Shown here: positions 44,004 to 52,891 of the stretch, in pieces | How positions within the stretch are numbered: position 1 is the first letter of the stretch | How the letters are laid out: each line of letters opens with the position of its first letter | Position numbers and translations under genes: made by a program | NCBI RefSeq assembly: GCF_000733845.1 | Contig: NZ_JPOI01000001.1 | Span: 2,915,001-2,979,000 of the forward strand | DNA: 64,000 nucleotides | Direction of reading: 5' to 3' | Source: Geobacillus vulcani PSS1 | GTDB taxonomy: Bacteria > Bacillota > Bacilli > Bacillales > Anoxybacillaceae | The notes under the pieces: model-generated | What the model saw: the letters and a program-made list of their open reading frames with translations, nothing else | Database searches by the model: none | Told to the model about the DNA's origin: nothing

Positions 44004-44942
44004 ATGGAAAAACGTTTTGATGTCCATACGCACTTCATTCCACCGGAAGTAATGCAGTGGCTGAGAGAAGAACAAACCCACATTCCTGTTCATTGGGATG
44101 ACGCGGAAAAAATGTTGACTATCAACCATCAGTGGGGATTTCGCCTAAAGGAGGAATTCATCGATCTCCATGCTTACCTCGAGGCGCAACGGCGGGCTTA
44201 CGTTTTCCATTCACTCCTCTCTCCCATTCCGCAGCTGTTTTTATACAACGTGGAAGCCGCCATCACCAATGAGCTGGCACGCCTTTACAACGATGCGCTG
44301 TGCCGATTGGCGTCAAACCACCCTGATCGTCTGTCGGCTTTGGCAACAGTGCCGCTCAATCATCCGGAACAAGCAGCCTTGGAATTGCGCCGGGCCATGA
44401 AAAACGGCTTAAAAGGGGCAATTATCGGCCCATCTGTCGAACAGAAGCTCCTCACCGACGATTCATTCATCCCATTTTGGGAAGAAGCGGATGCGCTAGA
44501 CGCCATTCTATTTATTCATCCGCTTCTTTGCGACGACCCACGCCTGAAAGGCCGGCGAATGACAAATTTGATTGGCGTCCCTTGGGAAACGACCGTTTGC
44601 GCTGCCGATTTGCTGCTTGGCGGCTGGCTCGACCGCTACCCGCACGTCCGCATTTTATTGGCCCATGGCGGCGGCTTTCTTCCCTATCAAATCGGACGGT
44701 TGCAGAAAGGGTATGACGTATGGCACCCAGTGGCGTCTTCACTGCAAGCTCCGCCGCTCGACTATTTGCGCCGTTTTTGGTTCGACACCGTTGTTTGGGA
44801 TCATCGCGTGCTGCAGCTATTGCTCGACCTCGTCGGCCAAGATCGGGTGCTTCCGGGCTCAGATTTTCCGTTCGATTTATCACAATGGCCGCCTGTGCAG
44901 TCAAGCCTTGAAGCCGTTCAGGCTTTCTTAGGCTTGCCATAA
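44004..44942 (+). CDS. ACMSD-type amidohydrolase, likely 5-carboxy-2-hydroxymuconate-6-semialdehyde decarboxylase
   Basis: A 312-residue member of amidohydrolase family 2 (ACMSD-like). Metal ligands are H8 and H10 in DVHTHFIP, H172 in LFIHPL and D287 in LPGSDFPFD, with H221 in LLAHGGGFLPY as catalytic base. These enzymes perform non-oxidative decarboxylation. In the protocatechuate 2,3-cleavage pathway of Paenibacillus the ring-opened carboxylated semialdehyde is decarboxylated by an enzyme of this kind (PraB) to 2-hydroxymuconate semialdehyde, the substrate of the divergent dehydrogenase. ACMSD of tryptophan breakdown is an alternative, but no 3-hydroxyanthranilate dioxygenase is nearby. Confidence 0.8.
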   Translation: MEKRFDVHTHFIPPEVMQWLREEQTHIPVHWDDAEKMLTINHQWGFRLKEEFIDLHAYLEAQRRAYVFHSLLSPIPQLFLYNVEAAITNELARLYNDALCRLASNHPDRLSALATVPLNHPEQAALELRRAMKNGLKGAIIGPSVEQKLLTDDSFIPFWEEADALDAILFIHPLLCDDPRLKGRRMTNLIGVPWETTVCAADLLLGGWLDRYPHVRILLAHGGGFLPYQIGRLQKGYDVWHPVASSLQAPPLDYLRRFWFDTVVWDHRVLQLLLDLVGQDRVLPGSDFPFDLSQWPPVQSSLEAVQAFLGLP

Positions 44943-44956
44943 AGGAAAACAAGCAA

Positions 44957-44988
44957 AAAGGGGACGAATGTTCTTTGTCGTCCCCTTT
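44957..44988. terminator. Terminator after the amidohydrolase gene
   Basis: AAAGGGGACGA pairs with TCGTCCCCTTT around a 10-base loop, beginning 14 bases after the stop codon. The plus-strand tail is only modestly T-rich. Confidence 0.75.
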
Positions 44989-45041
44989 GCCTCGTCTACA
45001 TTACCATTTTAAAACAATATTGTTCATTGTCCATGCCTAAA

Positions 45042-45170
45042 TCAATGACCACGCCTAAAAATGTCTACTAAATGCGGCAACATAGTTAACGTTCGATCAA
45101 TGTAAGAAACAACCCAGCCTAAAAAGAGCATTAGCCATATGGTATGGTACCGCTGCCAACCTTTCTCCAT
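45042..45170 (-). pseudogene. Truncated MFS (ACS-family) transporter, N-terminal remnant
   Basis: After GGGAGGAATGGTTT an ATG opens a 42-codon frame beginning MEKGWQRYHTIWLML and continuing with FLGWVVSYIDRTLT, which is the first membrane helix and D-R motif of anion:cation symporter MFS proteins. It then departs from the family and stops. The remaining 400 residues are missing. It is 22 bases downstream of the module E hydrolase gene, so this operon once ended with its own transporter. Confidence 0.65.
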
Positions 45171-45192
45171 AAACCATTCCTCCCTCCCTCGT

Positions 45193-46065
45193 TTACCGCA
45201 ATACAGCCGTATTAGAGGCTAAGGCAACATGAACGGAGTATCCTCCGACTCCCTCAATTTCCATATGGATGACATCCCCATCATGAATCGGCCCAACGCC
45301 ATCCGGTGTTCCTGTCGTAATGACATCGCCCGGTTCAAGTGTCATAATGTGCGAATAAATTTCCACCAACTCGGCGACAGAACAGATCATTTCCTTTGTG
45401 TTGACCTGCTGCCGAACCTCTCCATTGACTGTCAGCACCATATTGACGTTGTTAGGGTCGGCAATTTCCTCTTTCGTCACGATCCACGGCCCCATCGGTG
45501 TGAACGTATCAAATGACTTGCGCAAACACCGTTCCTCGTGGTGCGTTTCATCCGGACGCATCGTGACATCGATCAACCCGGTGTAGCCAAATATATAATC
45601 GTAGGCGTTTTCCGCTTTGACATTTTTTGCTGTTTTTCCGATAACAAATGCGAATTCCAGCTCATGGTCGAAACGACGGTTCGGATCCGGCAAAACAATC
45701 GTGTCGCCGGGCCCGATAATGGAAGAAGGCGCTTTCAAGAAAAAGCCTAGCCCTCTTGCCGTATGCTCCACTTTCATTTCCTTTTGGTGGGATACGTAGT
45801 TAACAGGAGCCGCAACGATTTTCCCCGGCTTTTTCACCGGCTGGCGCAGCCGAACATCCGCTAACGCATAAGCCGGACATTCGTATAAATGGTTTTCAAT
45901 TTGCGGATAATAGGTGTCAAACTCGGCAACCAGCTGTGTCATTGGACAGAAACCAACCCCTTGATGCAGACGGCCGAACAGTCGGCTTCCAATCTCATAA
46001 ATGACATCATCCACAATGACCCCAAGCTGAAAGTCATTAAACAGCGCTAGTTTCATATAGTTCAT
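45193..46065 (-). CDS. FAH-family hydrolase (module E)
   Basis: A 290-residue fumarylacetoacetate hydrolase-like enzyme. Metal ligands E135 and E137 in DHELEFAFVIG and D166 in YTGLIDVTMRP, later TPMGPWIVTKEEI and MTLEPGDVITTGTPDGVG. It is shorter than and clearly different from the module A hydrolase. It shares a transcript with an aryl-CoA-type ligase and gentisate dioxygenase, so it should hydrolyse an acylpyruvate, probably maleylpyruvate directly because no isomerase gene is in this operon. The ATG at 46065 or at 46056 may be used. Confidence 0.87.
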   Translation of the reverse strand: MNYMKLALFNDFQLGVIVDDVIYEIGSRLFGRLHQGVGFCPMTQLVAEFDTYYPQIENHLYECPAYALADVRLRQPVKKPGKIVAAPVNYVSHQKEMKVEHTARGLGFFLKAPSSIIGPGDTIVLPDPNRRFDHELEFAFVIGKTAKNVKAENAYDYIFGYTGLIDVTMRPDETHHEERCLRKSFDTFTPMGPWIVTKEEIADPNNVNMVLTVNGEVRQQVNTKEMICSVAELVEIYSHIMTLEPGDVITTGTPDGVGPIHDGDVIHMEIEGVGGYSVHVALASNTAVLR

Positions 46066-46078
46066 TCACTCCTTTTTC

Positions 46079-47644
46079 CTACTGGACTCCCGTCTGCGCG
46101 TATTGCTTGCGCAACATTCCTTTGCTCACCTTTCCTGATGCTGTCGTCGGCAGCTCGTCAATGATTTTTAAATATTCAGGTAGCTTATATTTTGCCATGC
46201 CCGCCTTAAGCAAATATTGCTGCATGTCCTTGAGTGAAAATGTCGTTCCTTCTTTCAAGGACACAATCGCACAGCCGCGCTCTCCAAGCCGTTCGTCGGG
46301 AACGGCGATCACCGCTGCTTGGCGAATATGCGGATGCGAGAGCAAGACTTCCTCAATTTCCACGGCATGTACTTTCAACCCACCGCGATTGATAATGTCT
46401 TTTTTTCGGCTGACATAGTGGAGATAGCCTTTCTCATCTTTCCACCCTAAATCTCCAGTGAGAAAAAAGCCGTCTTTGGTCATAAATTGTTGAGTCGCAG
46501 CTTCGTTTTTATAATATCCTTTGAAGAGCGAACGACCTCGAAAACCGATCTCTCCTACTTGCCCGTTCGGCAACGGTTGCTGATTCTCATCAAAAATGCC
46601 GATTTCCCCTGTTGGGCACGGCCGGCCGACCGTATCGGAAGCGAGATAAGGCTCATCATTCGGCCGCGTAAATGATCCCGCTCCAATTTCCGTCATCCCC
46701 CACTGAGCAGCGACGCTACAACGGAAACGCTGACGGAACGATTCGACCATCCAAGACGGAATTTTTGTTCCCCCGGTTAAGACAAGACGCAGTGTTGAGG
46801 GATATTCTTTTGTTTCATCCGTTCCTTTTAATATATCAATCAAATGGGCAGGTGCAGCTACACAAAAGGTTACTCCGTGCTGGCTGAACGCATCTAAAAC
46901 GTGCTCAACTGAAAATTGCGATAGCATGACTTGAGCAGCACCGTTATAAAGGCTCATTAAAATCATTGGTAAAGAAAACATATGGCTCATTGGGGTCAAA
47001 CAAAGAACAACGTCATCATCCGTCAGCCCGTACTCCCGCCCATTGTACAAATGGGCGGGAATAAATGTCTCATACGTATGGATGACTGCTTTTGGATCAG
47101 ACTCCGTTCCCGAGGTAAACATCATGATCATTGGATCATCTGGCGAAATCCTGTCGTCATTCACTGAAAGCCCGTTACCTGTCAACAACGACTCGAAACT
47201 ATAGTGATCAGGATGCTTTCTCTCCCCAACGATGATGATATGTTGCAACGTCGGAATCGTTTGCCGGAGCGATTCCATCATTTTCGCATGATTAAATCCT
47301 TTCCATTCGTCAATGGCAATGACCGCTTTAACATGGGCAAACGAAAACATAAACGACAGCTCTTTTTGTCGATACACTAAATTGATAGGTACCATAATGG
47401 CTCCAAGACGTGCCAAAGCTAAATGAGCTATCACAAATTCCCAGCTATTTGGTAACTGTACAGCCACGGCGTCACCTTTTTGCACACCTAAACCTCTCAA
47501 CCGCTCCGCCAGCCGCAAAGACCGTTCGTTCACTTCCACAAAAGACAGTACATGCTCTCCATCAATCAGGGCGGTCTTCTCCCCATAACGGGTTGTCGCA
47601 TGATCCACAATGTCTTGCACCATATTCGGTATTGGAACCTTCAA
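46079..47644 (-). CDS. AMP-forming acyl/aryl-CoA ligase (module E)
   Basis: A 521-residue ANL ligase. P-loop MFTSGTESDPKAVIHT (unusual E-S-D instead of T-G-x), A5 AAQWGMTEIGAGSF, hinge TGDLGWKDEKGYLHYVSRKKDIINRGGLK, and lysine in TTASGKVSKGML. Substrate not evident; association with gentisate dioxygenase suggests an aromatic acid such as salicylate. The best start is TTG at 47644, 9 bases after AGGAGGG; the frame stays open to 47701 without a ribosome site. Confidence 0.83.
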   Translation of the reverse strand: MKVPIPNMVQDIVDHATTRYGEKTALIDGEHVLSFVEVNERSLRLAERLRGLGVQKGDAVAVQLPNSWEFVIAHLALARLGAIMVPINLVYRQKELSFMFSFAHVKAVIAIDEWKGFNHAKMMESLRQTIPTLQHIIIVGERKHPDHYSFESLLTGNGLSVNDDRISPDDPMIMMFTSGTESDPKAVIHTYETFIPAHLYNGREYGLTDDDVVLCLTPMSHMFSLPMILMSLYNGAAQVMLSQFSVEHVLDAFSQHGVTFCVAAPAHLIDILKGTDETKEYPSTLRLVLTGGTKIPSWMVESFRQRFRCSVAAQWGMTEIGAGSFTRPNDEPYLASDTVGRPCPTGEIGIFDENQQPLPNGQVGEIGFRGRSLFKGYYKNEAATQQFMTKDGFFLTGDLGWKDEKGYLHYVSRKKDIINRGGLKVHAVEIEEVLLSHPHIRQAAVIAVPDERLGERGCAIVSLKEGTTFSLKDMQQYLLKAGMAKYKLPEYLKIIDELPTTASGKVSKGMLRKQYAQTGVQ

Positions 47645-47862
47645 CCGCACAACCCTCCTGTTTTTGATTGGCACATTACAGACAAAAATCGTCTTTATCA
47701 TTTATTCATTTAAATCGCTAAGCAAGCCGCTTATCAAGCTCGTTTCTCAAATAGATAAGCCTTGTCACATCAGGATCGCCTTTCAAACGCTCCCCCATTG
47801 CTCAAGAGAAACAACCGTTTTTCACCAGCCTTCTAGGCACATCTTGAGAAAATGTGTATATA

Positions 47863-48975
47863 CTAGATTTGGGAAAGTGGCTCGAACACATCAACGATAG
47901 ATTGATAACCACCGTTTTTGTCATACTCCTCTTCCCTTTCCAAATCAAGCTTCTCCATAATCGGCAGATCATTAATGGAGAATAAATGAGCGTCTCCCTC
48001 TCCTGTATTGACATGCTCATGCCAACTCCAAGGCGGTAAAATGAAGAAATCACCTTTCGCCCATTCAAATTTGACACCGTTGATGATCGTGTATCCTTCA
48101 CCGTCAAGAACGTGATACACGGCGCTGTGGACATGGCGATGCGCCTTCGTGTGCATACCAGGAGTTAATTTTTGCATTGTTGTCCCAATACGCAAATCTG
48201 CTGATCCCCCTGTCAATGGATTGATGTAATCGACCGCATAACCGTCATAGGGATCAGGATCAAGTTGGGATAAATTCTCAAGTACTTGTTTCGTTGTCTT
48301 CCATTTATAGGCGATCAACGGAGATGGGTAGCCTTTTCGCTTCCGGTCGGAAACCGGACGCAGCGCTCCCGTTGCATATTTGAACGTTGAACCGTTGTGA
48401 GGGGCGACAACCGGGAATACATCTTCGGAATACGGTTCAAAGAACGAACCAGCAAAATTTCTCACCAATCCGACGTCGAGACCATCCATCCAAATGACCG
48501 GTTCCGTTCCTTCGTGACCGTGATCATGCCACGTCCATGCCGGGGTCAAAATCAAATCCCCGCGCTCCATATATGTTCGTTCGCCATCGACAGCCGTATA
48601 AGCCCCTTCACCTTCAATAATGAATCGGATCGCCGATTGGCTATGGCGATGTGCGGGTGCCACTTCGCCCGGCAACAACAGTTGCACTCCAACATACAGC
48701 GTGTTGGTCGAATAACCGATTAGACCTCGTTTCAATAGCGATGGATTCTGCAAATAAACGACTCGCCGCTCGCTCTCTCTCCCTAAGCGAAGCAACTCTC
48801 CAGCCTCCAGCAAATGCTTGCGGATCGTCTCCCATTTCCACAAGTACGGAACAACTTCATGATCGGGCTCGGGCGTCACCATTTTACCGAGTTTTTCCCA
48901 CAACGGACCTAAATACACTTTTTCCAACTCTTCATGAAGCCGCTCAAGCGCCCTCATTCTCGTATCCGCCATCAT
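47863..48975 (-). CDS. Gentisate 1,2-dioxygenase (module E)
   Basis: A 370-residue bicupin dioxygenase paralogous to the module A enzyme. Iron ligands are H109 and H111 in APAHRHSQSAIRF and H150 in TWHDHGH; the second cupin has KAHRHVHSAVYHV. Related to but well diverged from its paralogue, with differing segments around the iron site (TPAWTWHDHGHEG here, TPGGLWHGHSHPG there), which may mean a different ring substituent preference. It leads module E. ATG 48975 has GGAAGGAG upstream. Confidence 0.88.
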   Translation of the reverse strand: MMADTRMRALERLHEELEKVYLGPLWEKLGKMVTPEPDHEVVPYLWKWETIRKHLLEAGELLRLGRESERRVVYLQNPSLLKRGLIGYSTNTLYVGVQLLLPGEVAPAHRHSQSAIRFIIEGEGAYTAVDGERTYMERGDLILTPAWTWHDHGHEGTEPVIWMDGLDVGLVRNFAGSFFEPYSEDVFPVVAPHNGSTFKYATGALRPVSDRKRKGYPSPLIAYKWKTTKQVLENLSQLDPDPYDGYAVDYINPLTGGSADLRIGTTMQKLTPGMHTKAHRHVHSAVYHVLDGEGYTIINGVKFEWAKGDFFILPPWSWHEHVNTGEGDAHLFSINDLPIMEKLDLEREEEYDKNGGYQSIVDVFEPLSQI

Positions 48976-48988
48976 TCCCTCTCCTTCC

Positions 48989-49005
48989 AATTCATATAGT
49001 GAATT
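48989..49005. promoter_or_regulatory. Palindromic operator between module E and its IclR gene
   Basis: AATTCATATAGTGAATT is a perfect 6-bp inverted repeat with 5-base centre, immediately upstream of the gentisate dioxygenase start, followed by A/T-rich sequence. It is distinct from the 39-bp boxes, so module E is likely under separate control by IclR 4. Confidence 0.55.
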
Positions 49006-49171
49006 AACAATTCATTTTTACACTTTAAATAATATAACAAATATAAATACTTGTCAAACTATTTAGAATATAAATAAAAAAATATTCAATCTTCCCTCCA
49101 GCCTGGGCATCAATCATCGCTTTATGTTACAATGATGGACAGAGGTAAAATCGCTGCAGAGGAGAGCAATC

Positions 49172-49954
49172 ATGAGAAAGGTAAATGTGGAGACAATTCG
49201 TTCAGTGGAACGAGCGGTTCAAATCTTGAACTGTTTTAGTTTTGAACGTCCGAGCCTCCCTATCGAAGAGATCGTCGCGAAAACAAAATTAGCGAAAGCT
49301 ACCGTCTACCGCCTGTTATGGACGCTCGAAACGCAAGGGCTGATCCATTACGACCAAAAGGAAAACGTATACCGTCTCGGTTATAAAATGCTGGAATACG
49401 GAGGAATCGTTCTCGAAAACCTAGATATGCGGCGCGAGGCGGAACCGTTTTTGCATGACTTGCAGGCGCAAACTGGCTACACCGTTTTGTTTGCGGTGCG
49501 CCAACAAGACAGCTTGCAATATGTCATCCGTCTCGACAGCGATGATGGCTTTCAGCCCCGCTCATACATTGGACGTCGGCGCGTTTTGCACTACGGGGCG
49601 CTTGGAACGACCATTATGGCATATTTGCCTGATGAAGAAACAAAGGCAATTCTCGAAAAATATCCATTAGAAGCTCATACGCCGAACACGATCGTGGATA
49701 AACATCAATTTCTCGAGCGTTTGCGTGTCATTCGCAAAAACGGATTTTTTGTCGACAGGGATGAAACATTTATCGGTTTTACAGCGGTTGCCGCACCCGT
49801 TTTTGATCGAACTGGCATCATCGGCGCTATCGGACTGGCTGGTGCCACATTTAAAATGGCCGAGACATTGCCTGAGCTGATCCGTCAAACGGTCGATACG
49901 GCCCGACATATATCGAAACGGCTTGGACATCTTCCCCATCCCCCCTCCGCATAA
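49172..49954 (+). CDS. IclR-family regulator 4 (module E)
   Basis: A 260-residue IclR protein more distant from regulators 1-3. HTH around LPIEEIVAKTKLAKATVYRLLWTLETQGLI (28-57), effector domain with RSYIGRRRVLHYGALGTTIMAYL and GFFVDRDETFIGFTAVAAPVF. Divergent from the module E operon, which it probably controls. GAGGAGAG upstream of the ATG. A hairpin follows. Confidence 0.87.
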   Translation: MRKVNVETIRSVERAVQILNCFSFERPSLPIEEIVAKTKLAKATVYRLLWTLETQGLIHYDQKENVYRLGYKMLEYGGIVLENLDMRREAEPFLHDLQAQTGYTVLFAVRQQDSLQYVIRLDSDDGFQPRSYIGRRRVLHYGALGTTIMAYLPDEETKAILEKYPLEAHTPNTIVDKHQFLERLRVIRKNGFFVDRDETFIGFTAVAAPVFDRTGIIGAIGLAGATFKMAETLPELIRQTVDTARHISKRLGHLPHPPSA

Positions 49955-50003
49955 AAAGTGTCTTCTTTTCCACTTCATTAATGCGTTACGTTATATAAAA
50001 TCA

Positions 50004-50037
50004 GGCGGTTTTTCCTGTTGGGCATGGAAAAACCGCC
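50004..50037. terminator. Terminator-like hairpin between convergent genes
   Basis: GGCGGTTTTTCC and GGAAAAACCGCC form a perfect 12-bp stem around a 10-base loop, between iclR 4 and the convergent thiolase gene. Long T-runs are absent, but the A/T-rich stem half may serve in both directions. Confidence 0.65.
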
Positions 50038-50124
50038 GTTACGACTCATTTGCCAATTACCTTCCATTGTAAAAATACCGTCCTTATAATTCTTTTGCGA
50101 GCTTACAAACTTTCTCTTAGCCTA

Positions 50125-51303
50125 TTACAGTCTCTCCCAAATCGCAGCAATGCCTTGGCCGCCACCAATGCATAGCGAAGAAACGCCGTATTTCTTTCCT
50201 CTTCTTCCTAATTCATAAACGAGCGTCAATGTGAGGCGCGTTCCCGAGGCTGCCAACGGATGACCAAGCGCAACTGCGCCGCCATTGACGTTACCTTTGT
50301 CGTCGTCAAATCCCAGTTCTTTCTGGCAAGCCAAATATTGAGCTGAAAATGCTTCGTTGATTTCGATTAAGTCAAGGTCATTCATCGATAAATTCGCCTT
50401 GTCAAGCGCTTGGCGAATCGCCGGAACCGGGCCGATTCCCATGTACTGCGGCTCAACGCCGACGATTCCCCACGAAACGAGACGGGCGAGCGGCTTCAAT
50501 CCACGCTTGGCGGCATAATCCTCCGAAGCGATAACGACTGCCGCAGCTCCATCGTTCATCCCACTGGCGTTTCCTGGGGTTACCACTCCATTTTCAAGGA
50601 AGCGCGGTTGAAGCGCCCTTAACTGTTCCAGACTTGTCTGGCGCGGATGCTCATCGGTGTCAACGACCGTTTCTCCCTTTTTTTCTCGCACGGTCACGGG
50701 GACAATTTCTTGGCGGAAATATCCGTTGGCCATCGCCGCAAGCGCCCGCTCATGGCTGCGGAGGGCATGTTGGTCGGCCTCTTCGCGCGTGATGTCATAT
50801 TTTTTCGCTAAATTTTCTGCTGTTATCGCCATGCTACAACCACCAACGGTATCATACAGACCGTCCCACAACCAGTCTTCCACCGTCGGACTGCCTAATG
50901 GCGTTCCCCAGCGCATACCTCGGATGACGTGCGGCACTTGACTCATGTTTTCGGTGCCCCCCGCCAGCACCACTTCCGCTTCCCCGGTTAAAATGAGGCG
51001 TGCCCCCATGATAATCGTCTCGAGTCCTGTTCCACATAAACGATTTACCGTTACGGCGGGCACATCGATCGGCACCCCGGCCTTCAAGCCGACGTGGCGA
51101 GCGAGCAAGTGAGCATCGCGGCTTGACTGCTGAACATTACCAAATACGACATGATCGATTTCTTCCGGTTCAACGTTCGCCTTTTTTATCGCTTCCTTCG
51201 CTGCGATAGCTCCTAAATCGGTCGCGGAGATTTCACGAAACGAGCCGCAAAATTTGGCGAATGCAGTGCGTGCTCCTTCAAGCAGCACAATGTCTGTCCG
51301 CAT
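50125..51303 (-). CDS. Thiolase (acetyl-CoA acyltransferase)
   Basis: A 392-residue thiolase. The nucleophile C90 is in TVNRLCGTGLETI, the histidine is in GGAVALGHPLAASGTR and the second cysteine in SSLCIGGGQGIA. These residues cleave 3-oxoacyl-CoA with CoA. It is the last gene of module F; in context it would release acetyl-CoA from the shortened aryl side chain and leave an aroyl-CoA. ATG 51303 has GGGAGGG upstream. Confidence 0.9.
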   Translation of the reverse strand: MRTDIVLLEGARTAFAKFCGSFREISATDLGAIAAKEAIKKANVEPEEIDHVVFGNVQQSSRDAHLLARHVGLKAGVPIDVPAVTVNRLCGTGLETIIMGARLILTGEAEVVLAGGTENMSQVPHVIRGMRWGTPLGSPTVEDWLWDGLYDTVGGCSMAITAENLAKKYDITREEADQHALRSHERALAAMANGYFRQEIVPVTVREKKGETVVDTDEHPRQTSLEQLRALQPRFLENGVVTPGNASGMNDGAAAVVIASEDYAAKRGLKPLARLVSWGIVGVEPQYMGIGPVPAIRQALDKANLSMNDLDLIEINEAFSAQYLACQKELGFDDDKGNVNGGAVALGHPLAASGTRLTLTLVYELGRRGKKYGVSSLCIGGGQGIAAIWERL

Positions 51304-51321
51304 ATTCTTCCCTCCCAAGGT

Positions 51322-52863
51322 TTAACCCTCTTTGATCATCTCTCTTAATTTTCCTTTCTGAATTTTTCCGCTCGCCGTCGTCGGAAATTGGTCAACAAAA
51401 ACAACTTTGTTCGGAAGTTTATAGTCCGCAACCAATGGACGCAAAAACTCGACAATGTCCGCCTCAGTTATATAAGACCCTTCCTTTGGTTGGATGACAG
51501 CGCAAACCTCCTCTCCCAACACCGGCTCAGGCAGACCGATCACTGCCGCGGCGAAGACACCCGGGTGCCGTTGCAAAATGGTTTCGATCTCTTTCGGATA
51601 AATGTTGTATCCCCCGCGGATGATCAGCTCCTTTTTCCGACCCATAAACCGAATATATCCGTCCTCATCCATCATCCCGAGGTCGCCGGTATAATACCAA
51701 CCTTCCTCGTCAAGCACTTCCGCTGTTTGTTCCGGCATGTTGTAATATCCTTTCATGACACCAAACCCTCGGCAGGCAATTTCACCAATTCTCCCTGGCG
51801 GCAGCACCTCTCTCCGTTCATTCACAATCTTCACCTCATTTCCTTCCAATGCCTTGCCAACCGTTTCAAATATTCGGTCTTCTTTTGCCTCAAACGGGGT
51901 GATCGTAACAGAGCCAGTCTCTGTTGTCCCGAATGATATGCATAATACCATTCCCATTTTTTCACGCACCGCTTTCACTGTTTCCAATGGACAAATATCA
52001 GCTCCCGTCATTCCCGCGCGCAATGACGACAAATCAAATGACTCATTATTCAACACATGCAACTCCATATGAAACATTGCCGGTACCGCATGATGAATTG
52101 TTACTCGTTCTTTTTCGATCAGTTGCAGCGCCTCTCTTGGGTTGTATCTTTCCTGCAACACCATTTTTGCTTGGCTGTATACAGCAGACATCAAGTTGCA
52201 CGCCATGCCAAACACATGGAAAATCGGTGTACAAATAAGAAACACATCATCTTGACGGCACTTCAAGTTATCTGCAATGGCCATACCTGATTGGACGATG
52301 CCGCGATGAGTAATCATCACCCCTTTTGGGATTCCAGTCGTACCTGATGTATATAAAAGACAAAACAAGTCATGCTGCGGGTCGATTGCCACCGTACGCA
52401 ACGGTTGATCAGTTGCATAGGATCTAAGTTGTTCCAAGGAAAGGAAGCCCGATTTGACAAACCGAACGGTGATGATCTGATTGACAATGGTCTGAATGAG
52501 ATTCAATCCAATATGCTTTTCGATTTCCTCACATACAAACACAGTCCTCATTCCAGAATTTTTTATAATATGTTCGACTTCGTGCTGTCGATATTTCGGA
52601 TTAAAAGGAACAACGATCGCCCCTATTTGGGAGATAGCAAAAAATAGTTGAACTGTCTCAAGCCAGTTTGGTAAACAAACGCCGACTCGATCTCCTTGTT
52701 TAATGCCGAGTGCGATCAACGCTGATGCCAACTGTCGTACTTCTTTATACAACTCACCATAAGTCATCCGATGACGAAGGTCATAAACAGCTTCTCTAGA
52801 TGGATTGTCCGCCGCCGCTCGCTCCAACAATTGCGGAACAGACAAAACGCGAACTGTTTCCAC
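51322..52863 (-). CDS. AMP-forming CoA ligase (module F)
   Basis: A 513-residue 4-coumarate:CoA ligase-like ANL enzyme. LLYTSGTTGIPKGVMITHRG (P-loop), ISFGTTETGSVT, YYTGDLGMMDEDGYI and TTASGKIQKGKL (catalytic K) are in order. GTG start after GGAGGATGGGGAG. With the hydratase, dehydrogenase and thiolase of the same operon it makes a side-chain beta-oxidation set. Confidence 0.87.
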   Translation of the reverse strand: METVRVLSVPQLLERAAADNPSREAVYDLRHRMTYGELYKEVRQLASALIALGIKQGDRVGVCLPNWLETVQLFFAISQIGAIVVPFNPKYRQHEVEHIIKNSGMRTVFVCEEIEKHIGLNLIQTIVNQIITVRFVKSGFLSLEQLRSYATDQPLRTVAIDPQHDLFCLLYTSGTTGIPKGVMITHRGIVQSGMAIADNLKCRQDDVFLICTPIFHVFGMACNLMSAVYSQAKMVLQERYNPREALQLIEKERVTIHHAVPAMFHMELHVLNNESFDLSSLRAGMTGADICPLETVKAVREKMGMVLCISFGTTETGSVTITPFEAKEDRIFETVGKALEGNEVKIVNERREVLPPGRIGEIACRGFGVMKGYYNMPEQTAEVLDEEGWYYTGDLGMMDEDGYIRFMGRKKELIIRGGYNIYPKEIETILQRHPGVFAAAVIGLPEPVLGEEVCAVIQPKEGSYITEADIVEFLRPLVADYKLPNKVVFVDQFPTTASGKIQKGKLREMIKEG

Positions 52864-52891
52864 CTCTCCCCATCCTCCGTTTCCCCAAAAG

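Noticed and set aside
44004..44942. Assignment as ACMSD of the kynurenine pathway
   Set aside because: No 3-hydroxyanthranilate dioxygenase or kynurenine genes nearby; the meta-cleavage context gives a direct role.
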